A DNA stretch of 64,000 nucleotides, taken from Rhodospirillaceae bacterium (lineage in GTDB: Bacteria > Pseudomonadota > Alphaproteobacteria > Thalassobaculales > Thalassobaculaceae). This document shows positions 55,497-64,000 of this stretch, in pieces. Within the stretch, counting starts at the first letter, position 1. Every line of letters begins with the position of its first letter. A program made the translations under genes and the position numbers. The stretch lies in NCBI GenBank assembly GCA_018401495.1, contig JAGYJX010000021.1:62001-126000 (forward strand), read 5' to 3'. The notes below the pieces were generated by a model that did not search any database, was not told the DNA's origin, and was given only the letters and a program-made list of their open reading frames with translations.

Positions 55497-55843
55497 CACG
55501 GCCTCCCGTACTGGGCGATCAGCACTGTCACCGCTTTCGAGATGGCGTGCTTCTGCTGCGCGCTCAGGTCATCCGACACGTTCTTCTCGTAGGCGGTCAG
55601 CAGGAACAGCGGCAAGTCGTCGGAATGGAAGTAGTAGATGACCCGTGCGCCGCCGCGCTTGCCGCGCCCCGACGCCGCCCATCGAACCTTGCGCACGCCG
55701 CCGGTCCCGGGAATCACCGCGCCCGCCGTCGGGTTGCGGGCGATGTAGTCCTTGAACCGCTCCAGGTCCTCGTCCGACCAGATTTCTCGGGCACGAGCCC
55801 TGAAAGGATCGACTTCGACCAGGGTGATCGGCGCGACGCGCAT
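55496..55843 (-). CDS. higB: RelE/HigB-type toxin
   Basis: Protein of 115 aa of the RelE/HigB superfamily, expected to cleave mRNA on the ribosome. Visible pieces are IWSDEDLERFKDYIARNP, VRKVRWAASGRGKRGGARVI and YYFHSDDLPLFLLTAYEKN, in the order typical of the family. The ATG at 55843 lies only 5 bp after the -10 box, so the mRNA may be leaderless. The gene precedes its antitoxin. Confidence 0.88.
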   Translation of the reverse strand: MRVAPITLVEVDPFRARAREIWSDEDLERFKDYIARNPTAGAVIPGTGGVRKVRWAASGRGKRGGARVIYYFHSDDLPLFLLTAYEKNVSDDLSAQQKHAISKAVTVLIAQYGRP

Positions 55844-55848
55844 GGCGA

Positions 55849-55878
55849 TAGATAGGGCAATGCCCTGGTTTCGGTCAA
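55849..55878 (-). promoter_or_regulatory. Toxin-antitoxin promoter with operator palindrome
   Basis: On the minus strand TTGACC and TATCTA are separated by 18 bp, a good sigma-70 promoter. Within the spacer, AGGGCATTGCCCT (plus-strand coordinates 55854-55866) is a perfect 6-1-6 inverted repeat. This is the expected place for the antitoxin to bind and block RNA polymerase. Confidence 0.72.
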
Positions 55879-55882
55879 GTAT

Positions 55883-56485
55883 CTAAGCAGCGCCTCGCCG
55901 TTCGTCCAGCCGCTCGCGCAGCAGGTCGAGGCGGTCGCCGCCCCAGAACAGTTCGCCGTCGAGCACGAACATCGGGACGCCGAACACGCCCATCGCCTCG
56001 GCCTCCGCGATGACCGCGTCCATCTCGGCCCGGCCCGGCCCCTCGGCGTAGGCCTCGAACGCCGCGGCGTCGCCGCCGAGCGCGGCGATCACCGCCGCGA
56101 CCTCGGCCGGGACGTCGATGTCGAGCTCGTGCTTCCAGAACTTCTCGAACACGGTGTCGTTGTACGGCCGGAAGATGCCGGCCTGCTGGGCGAACAGCAT
56201 GCCGGCGTTGGCGTAGTAGCCGTCGAAGATCCGCTTCGGGCCCTTCAGGGTCAGGCCCTGCTTGTTGGCGAAGCGCCTGGCGTCCATGTAGGAGTACTTC
56301 ACCCGCCGCCAGGAATGCGCGCTGCGGTTCTCCACCGAGCCCAGGTACTCGGCGATGCGGAGCGTGTAGGGCCGCCACTCCAGTTCCAGGCCGTACTCCT
56401 CGGCGAGATCGTAGGTCGGCTGCACCGCCACGAAGGCGTAGGGGCTCTTGTAGTCGGTGTAGACCCGGACGACGGTTCGGCTCAT
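55883..56485 (-). CDS. DsbA-family / 2-hydroxychromene-2-carboxylate isomerase-like protein
   Basis: Protein of 200 aa with a thioredoxin-fold start VRVYTDYKSPYAFVAVQPTY, where the redox CxxC is replaced by K-S-P-Y, as in kappa-type GSTs and 2-hydroxychromene-2-carboxylate isomerases. Later motifs, GVFGVPMFVLDGELFWGGDR, are also characteristic. AGGGAAG lies before the ATG. It overlaps the end of the CoA-ligase gene by 4 bp, so the pair is coupled. Substrate unknown; isomerisation of an aromatic intermediate with glutathione is possible. Confidence 0.88.
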   Translation of the reverse strand: MSRTVVRVYTDYKSPYAFVAVQPTYDLAEEYGLELEWRPYTLRIAEYLGSVENRSAHSWRRVKYSYMDARRFANKQGLTLKGPKRIFDGYYANAGMLFAQQAGIFRPYNDTVFEKFWKHELDIDVPAEVAAVIAALGGDAAAFEAYAEGPGRAEMDAVIAEAEAMGVFGVPMFVLDGELFWGGDRLDLLRERLDERRGAA

Positions 56486-58048
56486 CGCGTGCTTCCCTGG
56501 TGTGTCTCGGCGAGGCGGTCCCAGCAGTCGTCGGTCAGCCCGACGCCGCGCAGGACGTGCTTCTCGACCTTGGATGTGGGGGTCTTCGGCAGGTCGTCGA
56601 CCACCCGGATGTAGCGCGGGATCATGAACCCGGCGAGGCGCGGCTCGAGATGCGCGACGATCGCCGCCGGGTCGATGCTGCGGCCCTCGACCGCGGACAG
56701 CACCGCCAGCACCTCGTCCTCGGTGTCGGCGCTCGGCACCGCCACCACGGCGGCCTCGCGGACGTCGGGGTGGGACAGGATCTCGACCTCGACCTCGTAG
56801 GACGAGATGTTCTCGCCGCGCCGCCGGATGGCGTCCTTCAGGCGGTCGACGAAGAACCAGTCGCCGTCGGCGTCGCGCACGAACACGTCGCCGGTGTGGA
56901 ACCAGCCGTTGCGCCAGGCCGCCGCCGTCGCCTCCGGCCGGCCGTCGTAGCCGTGGCTCATGGTCCAGGGGGCGTCGGCGCGGATGACCAGCTCGCCGGG
57001 CGTGCCGTCGGCAACCGGGATGTCGTGGGCGTCGACCAGGCGCAGCTCGACGCCCGGGCGCGGCCGCCCGCAGGTGCCGGCCTTGGCGGGGTTGGCGCCG
57101 GAGATCAGCGGCGTGCTGATCTCGGTCATGTTGAACAGGGTGTAGACGTCGACGCCGAAGCGCTCGCGGAACGCCGGGCCGGCGCCGCCGAGCGGCACGA
57201 TCATGACGTGGCGCAGCGGGTGGTCGCGGTCGTCGGCCGCCGGCGGGCGCTTCAGCAGGAAGGTCGCCATCGCCCCCAGCAGGAACACCGAGGTCACCTC
57301 GAGCCTGCGGACCATCGGGCCAGAACGCCTCGGTGCGGAACCGCTCGACCACCGCCACCGAGGCGCCGACGCACAGCGCCATGGACGCGATGAAGGCGCC
57401 GCCGATGTGGAAGATCGGCATGTGCAGCAGGTGGCGGTCGTCGGCCCGGGTGCAGGTCCAGGTCTGCGGGTTCATGGCGGTGTAGCTGTGGGCGTAGGAC
57501 GACAGCACGCCCTTCGAGCGGCCGGTGGTGCCGGAGGTGAAGATGATCGACTGGGTGTCCCACGGCTCGATCGGCCGCTCCGGCGGCAGCGGCTGGGCGC
57601 CTGACTGCAGCAGGATCGCCTGGTCGTGCAGCACCGGGCCGCCGGGTGCTGCGGGCGGCCGATCGCTCCCCGCTACCACGATGCTCTGCAGCGCGCCGGT
57701 CGTCGCCGCCAGCACCCGATCGATCAGGCCGGCGTCGATCACCGCGACGCGGGCGCCGGAATCGGCGATCACGTGCTCCAGCAGCGCGCCGCGGTAGGCG
57801 GTGTTGACCGGCACCATGACCGCGCCGAGGTAGTTGGCGGCGAACATCGCGCGCAGGCCCATGGCGCCGTTCGGCAGCATGATCAGAACCCGGTCGCCCT
57901 GGCGCACGCCGAGCCGCTGCAGCCCGGCGGCGGTCGCGCGGACATGGGCGAGGGTGTCGGCGAAGCTCCAGCGCCCGCCGTCCTCGAACACCGCGTAGAC
58001 GTCGCCGCCGCGGCTGGCCGCGTGCCGCTCCAGCGCGGCGCGGAGCAC
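56482..58048 (-). CDS. AMP-dependent acyl-CoA synthetase, one frameshift
   Basis: Reconstructed ligase of about 521 aa. The N-terminal half has DTQSIIFTSGTTGRSKGVLS and the C-terminal half has LFNMTEISTPLISGA, WFHTGDVFVRDADGD, VDRLKDAIRRRGENISSYEV and a LPKTPTSKVEKHVLR tail. An extra base near 57314 separates them; its removal gives EAFWPMVRRLEVTSVFLLGA. The GTG at 58048 is the earliest usable start. It resembles CaiC-like and aryl/crotonobetainyl-CoA ligases. It is coupled to the DsbA-type isomerase gene. Confidence 0.87.
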
Positions 58049-58095
58049 GCAGGTCTCGGCCGGCGGGACGCCTCCCGGCGGTCACGCCGGGGCCC

Positions 58096-58975
58096 TCATC
58101 CGGCGTCGCGGAACCGGAACCCGAAAGCGTCGCCCACGCGGGTGAAGTGGCCGACCGAGGGCGACGGGAAGTGCGCGGTGCAGATCAGCGTGTCGGTTTC
58201 GCAGTAGCGCTCCATGAACGCCGTGCGGGTGTCGACCGCCTGCTGCTTGTCGACGTCGGGGCGGGCGGGCAGGTCCGGGTGGCGGCACTGGATCGGCGAG
58301 TGGATCAGGTCGCCGGCCATCACCGCGTCGCGGCCGGCGGAGGTCAGGTGCACCGAGAAATGGTCGGGGGTGTGGCCGGGCGTCGGCTCCAGGCGGATGC
58401 CGTCCTCCAGCGCGTGGTCGCTGGCCACCTGCAGCACCTGGCCGGCCGCCACCACCGGCAGCACGCTGTCGGTCATGTACGGGATCTCGGCCTCGGCGTG
58501 CCGCGCCTCCCAATGCGCCAGCTCCTTCTTGGAGAACACGTAGCGGGCGTTCGGGAAGGTCGGGACCCAGCGCCCGTCCAGGAGCCGGGTGTTCCACCCG
58601 ACGTGGTCGGGGTGCAGGTGGGTGCACATCACGAAGTCGACCTGCTCGACGCCGACGCCGGCGCGCGCCAGCGCGTCCATGTAGGTGGTGTCGGTCTTCA
58701 TGTGCCAGTTCGGCCGGGTGGTCCGCGGCTTGTGGTTGCCGATGCAGCTGTCGATCAGGATCGGTGTGGCGGCCGGTGCGCACCAGGTAGGACTGCATCG
58801 GGAAGATCAGCAGGCCGGTCGCCGGGTCGAGCGCCGACGGCTCCAGCCAGTGCCGGTGCTCGTCCAGCAACTCCCGGGTCAGCGTCGGGAAGAACTCGAA
58901 CGGGTCGAAGCCGGGGAGTTCCTGCTCCAGGATCCGGTCGACCCGGAAATCACCGACGGCGAAGGTGAGGGACAT
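58096..58975 (-). CDS. MBL-fold metallohydrolase, one frameshift
   Basis: Reconstructed protein of about 292 aa with AGGAG before its ATG. The metal motif CTHLHPDHVGWN is near residue 120, and later ligands are in EPTPGHTPDHFSVHL, AGDLIHSP and CTAHFP. This resembles the quorum-quenching lactonase/MBL group. An extra base near 58770 breaks the frame; without it the sequence reads RHTILIDSCIGNHK. It lies upstream of the CoA-ligase gene in the same direction and may hydrolyse a lactone or thioester in the same pathway. Confidence 0.85.
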
Positions 58976-59231
58976 GGGGGCGCTCCTGCGGTGGTGCGGG
59001 AGGAGTGTCGGACGGGGCGGGGAGAGGCGCAACCGCTTCGGGCGGGTTTCGCGCCGCCGGCGCGGCCACCCGCTCCCACCACGCAACAGCCCCGTTCCGA
59101 TCGCGGTCGACTGAGCGGCTTCACCGGCCTTCCGGGTTGCTGGTAGTCTCCCGCGGCCGCTGCCGGGGTGCCTGTTGATCGTCCCCGGCATCCCGGCCCC
59201 GGCCAGCATCCGGCAATCAGGACACGCCCCC

Positions 59232-60596
59232 ATGACCGACGCCATCGAACGCTTCACCGACCACGTGGTCGGCACCCGCTACGAGGACATCCCCGAGGCC
59301 GCGATCCGCGCCGCCAAGGTGTTCATCCTCGACAGCCTGGGCGTCGGGCTGGCCGGAACCCGGGCGCCGTGGGTCCGCGAGTGGGTGGCGTCGTCGCAGG
59401 CGATGGCGCCCGGCGCCGGCGCCCGGGTGTGGGGGCGGGGCGAGACCCTGCCGGTCGCCGCGGCGGCCGCCCTCAACGGCTACCTGATCCACAACTCCGA
59501 GTTCGACTGCATCCACGAGAAGGCGGTGCTGCACCCGATGGCGGTGCCGTTCGCGGCGCTGCTGGCCGAGGCCGAGGCGCGCGGCGGCGTCGATGGCCGG
59601 GCGCTGCTGCGGGCGGTGGTGCTGGGCGTCGACGTGGCCTGCCACATCGGCGCCTCGGCGCGCAACGCCATCCGGTTCTTCCGGCCGGCGGTCGGCGGCG
59701 GGTTCGGGGCGGTCGCGGCGATCGGCGCCGCCGTCGGTCTCGACCGCGAGCGCCTGCTGAACGCGTTCGGCCTGTACTACGCCCAGGCCGGCGGCACCAT
59801 GCAGGCGCACACCGAGGGCTCGCCGCTGCTGGCCATGCAGATCGGCTTCAACGCCCGCAACGCGGTGACCGCGGTCAGGATGGCCGAGGCCGGAATCCCC
59901 GGCCTGCGCGGCACGCTGGAGGGCCCGTTCGGCTACCTGAACCTGATGGAGGGCGACTACGACCCCGACGCGCTCACCCGCGACCTCGGCCGGGTGTGGC
60001 GGATCGCCGAGGTCGCGCACAAGCCGTTCCCGAGCGGCCGCGCCACCCACGGGATCATGGACGCGCTGCGCGAACTCCGCGCCGAGCACGGCTTCACCGC
60101 CGCCGACATCGACACGGTCGCCGCGTCGGTGCCGTCGCTGACCCGCCACCTGATCGGGCGCCCTCCGACCGAGGGCATGACCCAGAACTACGCCCGGCTG
60201 TGCGGCTGCTTCGCGGCGGCGCGGCTGCTGCTGACCGGCACGCTCGGGGTCGGGGACTTCACGGCCGAGACGCTGGCGGATCCCGCGACCCTCGACCTGG
60301 CGCGCCGGATCACCATCACCGCCGACGACAACCCGGACAAGAACGCGCTGGCGCCGGTCACCGTGACGGTGCGCCTGCGGTCCGGCGCCGAGCTGTCGCG
60401 AACCGTGTCGGTGGTCTACGGCAACCCGGCCAAGGCCCTGACGCGCGAGGAGCACCTGGCGAAGTTCCGCACCAACCTCGCCTTCGCCGACGGGCCGATC
60501 CCGGCCGCCAACGCCGATGCCCTGATCGCCCTGGTCGACGACCTGGAGACGCTCGACGACGCCCGCCGGCTGGTCGATCTGGTGGTGGCGGGCTGA
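59232..60596 (+). CDS. MmgE/PrpD-family protein
   Basis: Protein of 454 aa of the MmgE/PrpD family, which includes 2-methylcitrate dehydratase and iminodisuccinate epimerase. Visible features are VFILDSLGVGLAGTRAPWVR, LNGYLIHNSEFDCIHEKAVL (the active-site region with Asn, Asp and His), HKPFPSGRATHG and the lid region. Methylcitrate-cycle neighbours are absent, so another dehydratase or isomerase role is more likely. The ATG at 59232 is chosen as the family's usual start. A TRAP transporter follows after one membrane-protein gene. Confidence 0.88.
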   Translation: MTDAIERFTDHVVGTRYEDIPEAAIRAAKVFILDSLGVGLAGTRAPWVREWVASSQAMAPGAGARVWGRGETLPVAAAAALNGYLIHNSEFDCIHEKAVLHPMAVPFAALLAEAEARGGVDGRALLRAVVLGVDVACHIGASARNAIRFFRPAVGGGFGAVAAIGAAVGLDRERLLNAFGLYYAQAGGTMQAHTEGSPLLAMQIGFNARNAVTAVRMAEAGIPGLRGTLEGPFGYLNLMEGDYDPDALTRDLGRVWRIAEVAHKPFPSGRATHGIMDALRELRAEHGFTAADIDTVAASVPSLTRHLIGRPPTEGMTQNYARLCGCFAAARLLLTGTLGVGDFTAETLADPATLDLARRITITADDNPDKNALAPVTVTVRLRSGAELSRTVSVVYGNPAKALTREEHLAKFRTNLAFADGPIPAANADALIALVDDLETLDDARRLVDLVVAG

Positions 60597-60597
60597 G

Positions 60598-61387
60598 GTG
60601 AGCGCCGCGCTCGTCCTGGTCTCGATCCTCTGGAAGGCGATCGCCACGGCGGGGGTGATCGTGGCGGCGGGGCGGCTGGCGCAGCGCGCCGGCCCGGTGC
60701 TGACCAGCGTGCTGATCACCCTGCCGGTGAACGCCGGGCCCGGATTCTTCTTCATCGCGCTGGAGCAGGAGGCGGAGTTCGTGCGCGACGGCGCGCTGAC
60801 GGCGTTCTCGGTGACCGGGGCGGTGCTGCTGTTCTGCACCGCCTGGGTCCACGCCGCCCGGCGCGGCGGCTTCCTGCTGTCGCTGGCCGCCGGGGTCGGG
60901 GCGTGGGTCGCCTGGGCGCTGGCCACCGAGGCGCTGCCGGCGACGCTGCCCTACGCGTCTGCGGCGGCCGGTACCGGCGCGCTGCTGGCCTGGCTGCTGC
61001 GCCGGCCGCGACATCGGGCGGCCGACCAGTTCGGCGGCGCCCGCGGGCTGGACCTTCGTGCTGGTGCGGGCGGTCGCGGCCGGGCTGGTGGTGGCGTCGG
61101 TGGCGACCGCGAGCCCGTGGCTCGGCCCGGTCTGGTCGGGCTTCCTGCTGGGCTTCCCGACCACGCTGATCGCCTCGGCGTGGATGCTGTACGGCCATTA
61201 CGGGCGCGAGTTCACCGCCGCCACCCTGAACGCCGCGCAGCCGTCGATGGTGGTGTACACCAGCTTCTGCCTCGCCCTGCACCTGCTCGCCGGGCCGCTG
61301 CCGGCGCTGACCGCGGTGATCGTCGCCTTCGTCGGCGCGGCGACTTTCGCGGCCACCCTGGCGCTGGTGCTGTCGCGGCGCCGGTGA
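60598..61387 (+). CDS. Hydrophobic membrane protein, hypothetical, one frameshift
   Basis: Reconstructed protein of about 262 aa with roughly eight membrane segments. It starts with GTG 1 bp after the MmgE stop. The N-half (GPVLTSVLITLPVNAGPGFFF) and C-half (GPVWSGFLLGFPTTLIASAW) carry related motifs, suggesting an internal duplication. A base is gained between about 61000 and 61045. It is coupled to the MmgE gene and may be a transporter or permease-like factor. No family name is assigned. Confidence 0.7.
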
Positions 61388-61422
61388 GAATTCCGAGCGG
61401 GCTTCTCGTCTGTACAGCGCTG

Positions 61423-61438
61423 TGTATACAATTATACA
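61423..61438. promoter_or_regulatory. Candidate GntR-type operator before dctP
   Basis: TGTATA-CAAT-TATACA is a perfect 6-4-6 palindrome in an AT-rich patch, 63 bp before dctP. FCD-type GntR regulators, which often control TRAP operons, bind short T-G-T...A-C-A palindromes. No GntR gene is in the window, so the regulator would lie beyond the right end or elsewhere. Confidence 0.5.
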
Positions 61439-61500
61439 ATCAGCGTCGGAATCGATCCGCCAGATGGTCGAGCCGACTGTTCAGGGACGTGATGGGAGGC

Positions 61501-62568
61501 ATGACAATGCGCAAATCCGCAATCGCTATGGCTGCGGCAATCGTCGCCGGCAGCCTGATCGCCGGACCGGCCTCGGCCGAGTTGGACCGGATGAACCTCA
61601 AGGTCGTCGGGACCTGGGGCAATCTGTCGAACTGGAAGGTCAACGAGGGGCCGTTCTGGCAGAAGACCATGCCGGAGGTATCCGGCGGCAAGATCACGGC
61701 CGACGCCGTGCCGCAGACCGAAGTCGGCATCAAGGGCTTCGAGGTCATGCGGATGCTGAAGATCGGGGTGTTCGACGTCGCCCACGGCGTCGTCGGCTAC
61801 ATCGCCGGTGAGGATCCGATCGTCGAGGGCGTCGACCTCTCCGGCGTCATCCAGAACTGGGACGACGCCCGGGCCTCGATGGAAGCCTACCGGCCGATCA
61901 TCGCCGAGCGCTTCGAGAAGACCTACGGCGCCAAGCTGCTGGCCCTGTACCCGTTCCCGAGCCAGCTGTTCTGGTGCAAGGGCGACGTCAACAGCGCCGC
62001 CGATCTCGCCGGCAAGAAGACCCGGGTCTACACGACCTCGATGGGCGATTTCGTCGAGGGCATGAAGGGCGTCTCGGTCACCATCGCCTTCGCCGAGGTG
62101 CTGCCGGCGCTCGAGAAGGGCGTGGTCGACTGCGGCGTCACCGGGTCGATGCCGGCCTATCAGGCCAAGTGGTGGCAGGTCGCGACCAACGCCTACCTGA
62201 TGAAGCTCGGCTACACCGCGACCTTCGGCGCCATCAACCTCGGCACCTGGAACCGGATGAGCGACGAGACCAAGGCGTTCGTCGAGGCCCAGATGAAGGA
62301 GTTCGAGGACCTCGCCTGGAAGAACAACATCGCCGAGGACGGCATGGGCGTGATCTGCAACACCGGCGTCGGCGGCGACTGCACGGAAGGCCAGGCCGCC
62401 ACCATGAAGAAGGTCGAGCCGTCGGCCGCGGACGACGCCGCCCGCAAGAAGGTGCTCGAGGACGTCGTGCTGAAGCGCTGGGCCGAGCGGTGCGGGGCCG
62501 AGTGCGTCAAAGCGTGGAACGAGACCATCGGGAAGATCGCCGGCGTGCAGGCGCCGACCCCGAAGTAA
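61501..62568 (+). CDS. dctP: TRAP transporter substrate-binding protein DctP
   Basis: Periplasmic binding protein of 355 aa starting with ATG after GGGAGGC. Signal peptide AIVAGSLIAGPASAE, then the DctP fold (PQTEVGIKGFEVMRMLKIGV, FDVAHGVVGYIAGEDPIVEG, then KKTRVYTTSMGDFVEGMKGV with the conserved Arg that binds substrate carboxylate, and EKGVVDCGVTGSMPAYQ). Two Cys pairs near the C-terminus (CNTGVGGDC, CGAEC) are probable disulfides. It feeds organic acids to DctQM. Confidence 0.92.
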   Translation: MTMRKSAIAMAAAIVAGSLIAGPASAELDRMNLKVVGTWGNLSNWKVNEGPFWQKTMPEVSGGKITADAVPQTEVGIKGFEVMRMLKIGVFDVAHGVVGYIAGEDPIVEGVDLSGVIQNWDDARASMEAYRPIIAERFEKTYGAKLLALYPFPSQLFWCKGDVNSAADLAGKKTRVYTTSMGDFVEGMKGVSVTIAFAEVLPALEKGVVDCGVTGSMPAYQAKWWQVATNAYLMKLGYTATFGAINLGTWNRMSDETKAFVEAQMKEFEDLAWKNNIAEDGMGVICNTGVGGDCTEGQAATMKKVEPSAADDAARKKVLEDVVLKRWAERCGAECVKAWNETIGKIAGVQAPTPK

Positions 62569-62583
62569 CGTCCACCCCGGAAC

Positions 62584-62610
62584 GGCCGGCCGCGTCGCCC
62601 GCGGCCGGCC
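62584..62610 (+). terminator. Intercistronic hairpin between dctP and dctQ
   Basis: GGCCGGCCGCG and CGCGGCCGGCC form a perfect 11-bp stem around TCGCC, followed by CTTTCCC. It begins 15 bp after dctP. Such hairpins in TRAP operons reduce read-through, so that the abundant binding protein is made in excess over the membrane subunits. Confidence 0.75.
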
Positions 62611-62637
62611 CTTTCCCTACGCACGGTTGCCCAATCC

Positions 62638-63219
62638 ATGATGGACAAGCTTCTCGCCTGGGACGGCAAGCTCTCCCTGTGGCTGGTCTGGATCGGCGGG
62701 GCCGGTCTGCTCGGCTCGGCGATCATGGTCACCGTCGACGTGGCCCTGCGGGACCTGTTGGGCGTGACGCTCGGCGGGGCCGATGAGATCTCCGGCTACA
62801 TCTTTGCGATCTCGACGGCGTTCGCGCTGCCCTACGCCCTGCTGAACCGCACCAACGTCCGGATCGACGCCCTCTACGTGCTGATGCCGGGCCGGGTGCG
62901 TGCCATCCTCGACATGGTCTCGACGCTGGCGCTCGCGGTGTTCGCGTTCCCGCTCACCTGGTGGGTGTACGGGATGGTGAGCGATTCGATCGCCCTCGGG
63001 ACCCGCTCGATCACCCCGCTGCGCACCCCGGTGGCGATCCCTCAAACCCTTTGGCTCGGCGGTCTGACGCTGTTCTGCCTCACCCTGGTCCTGGTGCTGG
63101 TGGTCTCGGCGATCCGGCTGTCGCGTGGCGATCACGCCGGCGTCCACGCGGTGGCGGGGGTCCTGACCATCAACGAGACGATCGACGACGAGACACCGAC
63201 AGGCGGTCAGGTCGGATGA
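62638..63219 (+). CDS. dctQ: TRAP transporter small permease DctQ
   Basis: Membrane protein of 193 aa with four helices. The family pattern DLLGVTLGGADEISGYIFAI in the loop after helix one and NRTNVRIDALYVLMP are present. It starts with tandem ATGs at 62638/62641 without a strong ribosome site. It forms the membrane complex with DctM. Confidence 0.9.
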   Translation: MMDKLLAWDGKLSLWLVWIGGAGLLGSAIMVTVDVALRDLLGVTLGGADEISGYIFAISTAFALPYALLNRTNVRIDALYVLMPGRVRAILDMVSTLALAVFAFPLTWWVYGMVSDSIALGTRSITPLRTPVAIPQTLWLGGLTLFCLTLVLVLVVSAIRLSRGDHAGVHAVAGVLTINETIDDETPTGGQVG

Positions 63220-63235
63220 GCGGGGACAGCGCGTC

Positions 63236-64000
63236 ATGATGCTCGGCACCACCCTGGTCATCCTGCTGGTGATGATCGCCCTCAGCGTGCCGGTCGCGGC
63301 GGCGCTCGGGACACTCGGCCTCGCCATTGACCAGCTGTTCTCCGGCGGTTTCCTCTGGCGCGGCCTCGGCGAGAACGCCTGGCAGACCTCGATCGACTTC
63401 CTGCTGTTCGCCATTCCGATGTTCGTCCTGATGGGCGAGATCCTGCTGCGCGCCGGCATCGCCCAGCGCATGTACGGCGCCCTGGCGCTGTGGCTGTCGT
63501 GGCTGCCGGGCGGGCTGATGCATTCCAACATCGGCGCCTGCGCGCTGTTCGCCGCGACCTCGGGGTCGAGCGTGGCGACCGCCGCCACCATCGGCACGGT
63601 GGCGCTGCCGGAGGTCGACCGGCGCCGCTACAACGAGCGCCTGTTCCTCGGAACCCTGGCGGCCGGCGGCACCCTCGGCATCCTGATCCCGCCCTCGATC
63701 AACCTGATCGTGTTCGGCATGCTGACCGACACCTCGGTGCCGGAACTGTACCTGGCCGGCTTCATCCCGGGCCTGGTGCTGGCGCTGCTGTTCATGCTCG
63801 CGGTCGCGCTGCTGTGCATGATCCGCCCGTCGCTCGACGGCACCCGGGTGTCGATCGCCTGGATCGACCGGTTCCGGATCGCTGCCGGACCTGCTGCCGC
63901 CGCTGGCGATCTTTCTGGTGGTGGTCGGCTCGATCTACGCCGGCATCGCCACCCCGACCGAGGCAGCGTCGCTCGGCGTGGTCGCGGCCCTGGTGCTGGC
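63236..64000 (+). CDS. dctM: TRAP transporter large permease DctM, partial, one frameshift
   Basis: The first ~255 residues of DctM, cut by the window end. Hydrophobic helices and the family motifs FLLFAIPMFVLMGEILLRAG, then CALFAATSGSSVATAATIGT and GTLGILIPPSINLIVFGM are visible. An extra A near 63881 shifts the frame; without it DRFRSLPDLLPPLAIFLVVV continues to the end of the window. It starts at tandem ATGs 16 bp after dctQ. It is the ion-coupled transport channel of the system. Confidence 0.88.
   Translation, partial: MMLGTTLVILLVMIALSVPVAAALGTLGLAIDQLFSGGFLWRGLGENAWQTSIDFLLFAIPMFVLMGEILLRAGIAQRMYGALALWLSWLPGGLMHSNIGACALFAATSGSSVATAATIGTVALPEVDRRRYNERLFLGTLAAGGTLGILIPPSINLIVFGMLTDTSVPELYLAGFIPGLVLALLFMLAVALLCMIRPSLDGTRVSIAWIDRFRIAAGPAAAAGDLSGGGRLDLRRHRHPDRGSVARRGRGPGAG

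Noticed and set aside
55883..58048. Apparent fusion of CoA ligase and DsbA-type isomerase in one frame
   Set aside because: The ligase leaves this frame near 57314, the middle part is non-coding in it, and the isomerase has its own start and ribosome site. The fusion is chance continuity.

Overview
The window is about 70% GC, protein-dense and has no rRNA, tRNA, CRISPR or recognisable insertion sequence. Several signs point to an alphaproteobacterium, probably Rhodospirillales-like: two liv-type ABC transporters (one with a DUF6867-type gene), TRAP transport, an alphaproteobacterial Fur, GGAAC-N16/17-GTT (EcfG-type) stress promoters and many acyl-CoA catabolic genes. The genus cannot be named from the sequence alone.

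Layout. 1-3.6 kb: tail of a liv-type binding protein and livHMGF. 3.6-6.3 kb: GNAT acetyltransferase, cupin, orphan B12/radical-SAM enzyme. 6.4-10.1 kb: copper operon on the minus strand (small Cys/His protein, cupredoxin, CopA-like oxidase, CopB). 10.1-19.4 kb: a CoA-thioester aromatic pathway resembling aerobic 2-aminobenzoate degradation: anthraniloyl-CoA-type monooxygenase/reductase facing an SDR-MarR-enoyl-CoA hydratase-acyl-CoA dehydrogenase-CoA ligase-RidA operon, with two related AT-rich candidate operators between them. 19.5-22.1 kb: a carboxymuconolactone-decarboxylase gene, a degenerate ECF41-type sigma gene and two PRC-barrel genes with stress promoters. 22.2-33.1 kb: SPASM radical SAM, ECF sigma/anti-sigma, MFS, trehalose phosphatase, LysR, a PhyH oxygenase and an HD oxygenase that may act on phosphonates, transglutaminase, cupin and Fur. 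33.2-36 kb: three exported proteins, two being tandem paralogs of unknown function ending in a DUF2061-like membrane domain.

36.3-41.9 kb: second complete liv operon. 42-46.3 kb: type-B PutA facing an Lrp/AsnC regulator. 46.3-52.4 kb: MBL hydrolase, a GMC-oxidoreductase remnant, an oxidoreductase, an acyl-CoA ligase, a stress-promoter lipoprotein, a membrane protein and a second MFS paralog. 52.5-61.4 kb: accessory acyl-CoA/aromatic catabolism (two SDRs, APH-like kinase, DsbA-type isomerase, CoA ligase, MBL lactonase-like protein, MmgE/PrpD) plus a HigBA-like toxin-antitoxin pair. 61.4-64 kb: TRAP transporter dctPQM, cut by the window end.

A dominant feature is the number of one-base frameshifts (more than 20) inside otherwise well-conserved genes. 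Nearly all can be repaired by adding or removing one base, often in a G/C run, so sequencing or assembly error is the likeliest cause. Two loci look like genuine decay: the ECF41 sigma gene, which has lost its middle, and the GMC 3' fragment. Coordinates of frameshifted genes below span the whole reconstructed gene.
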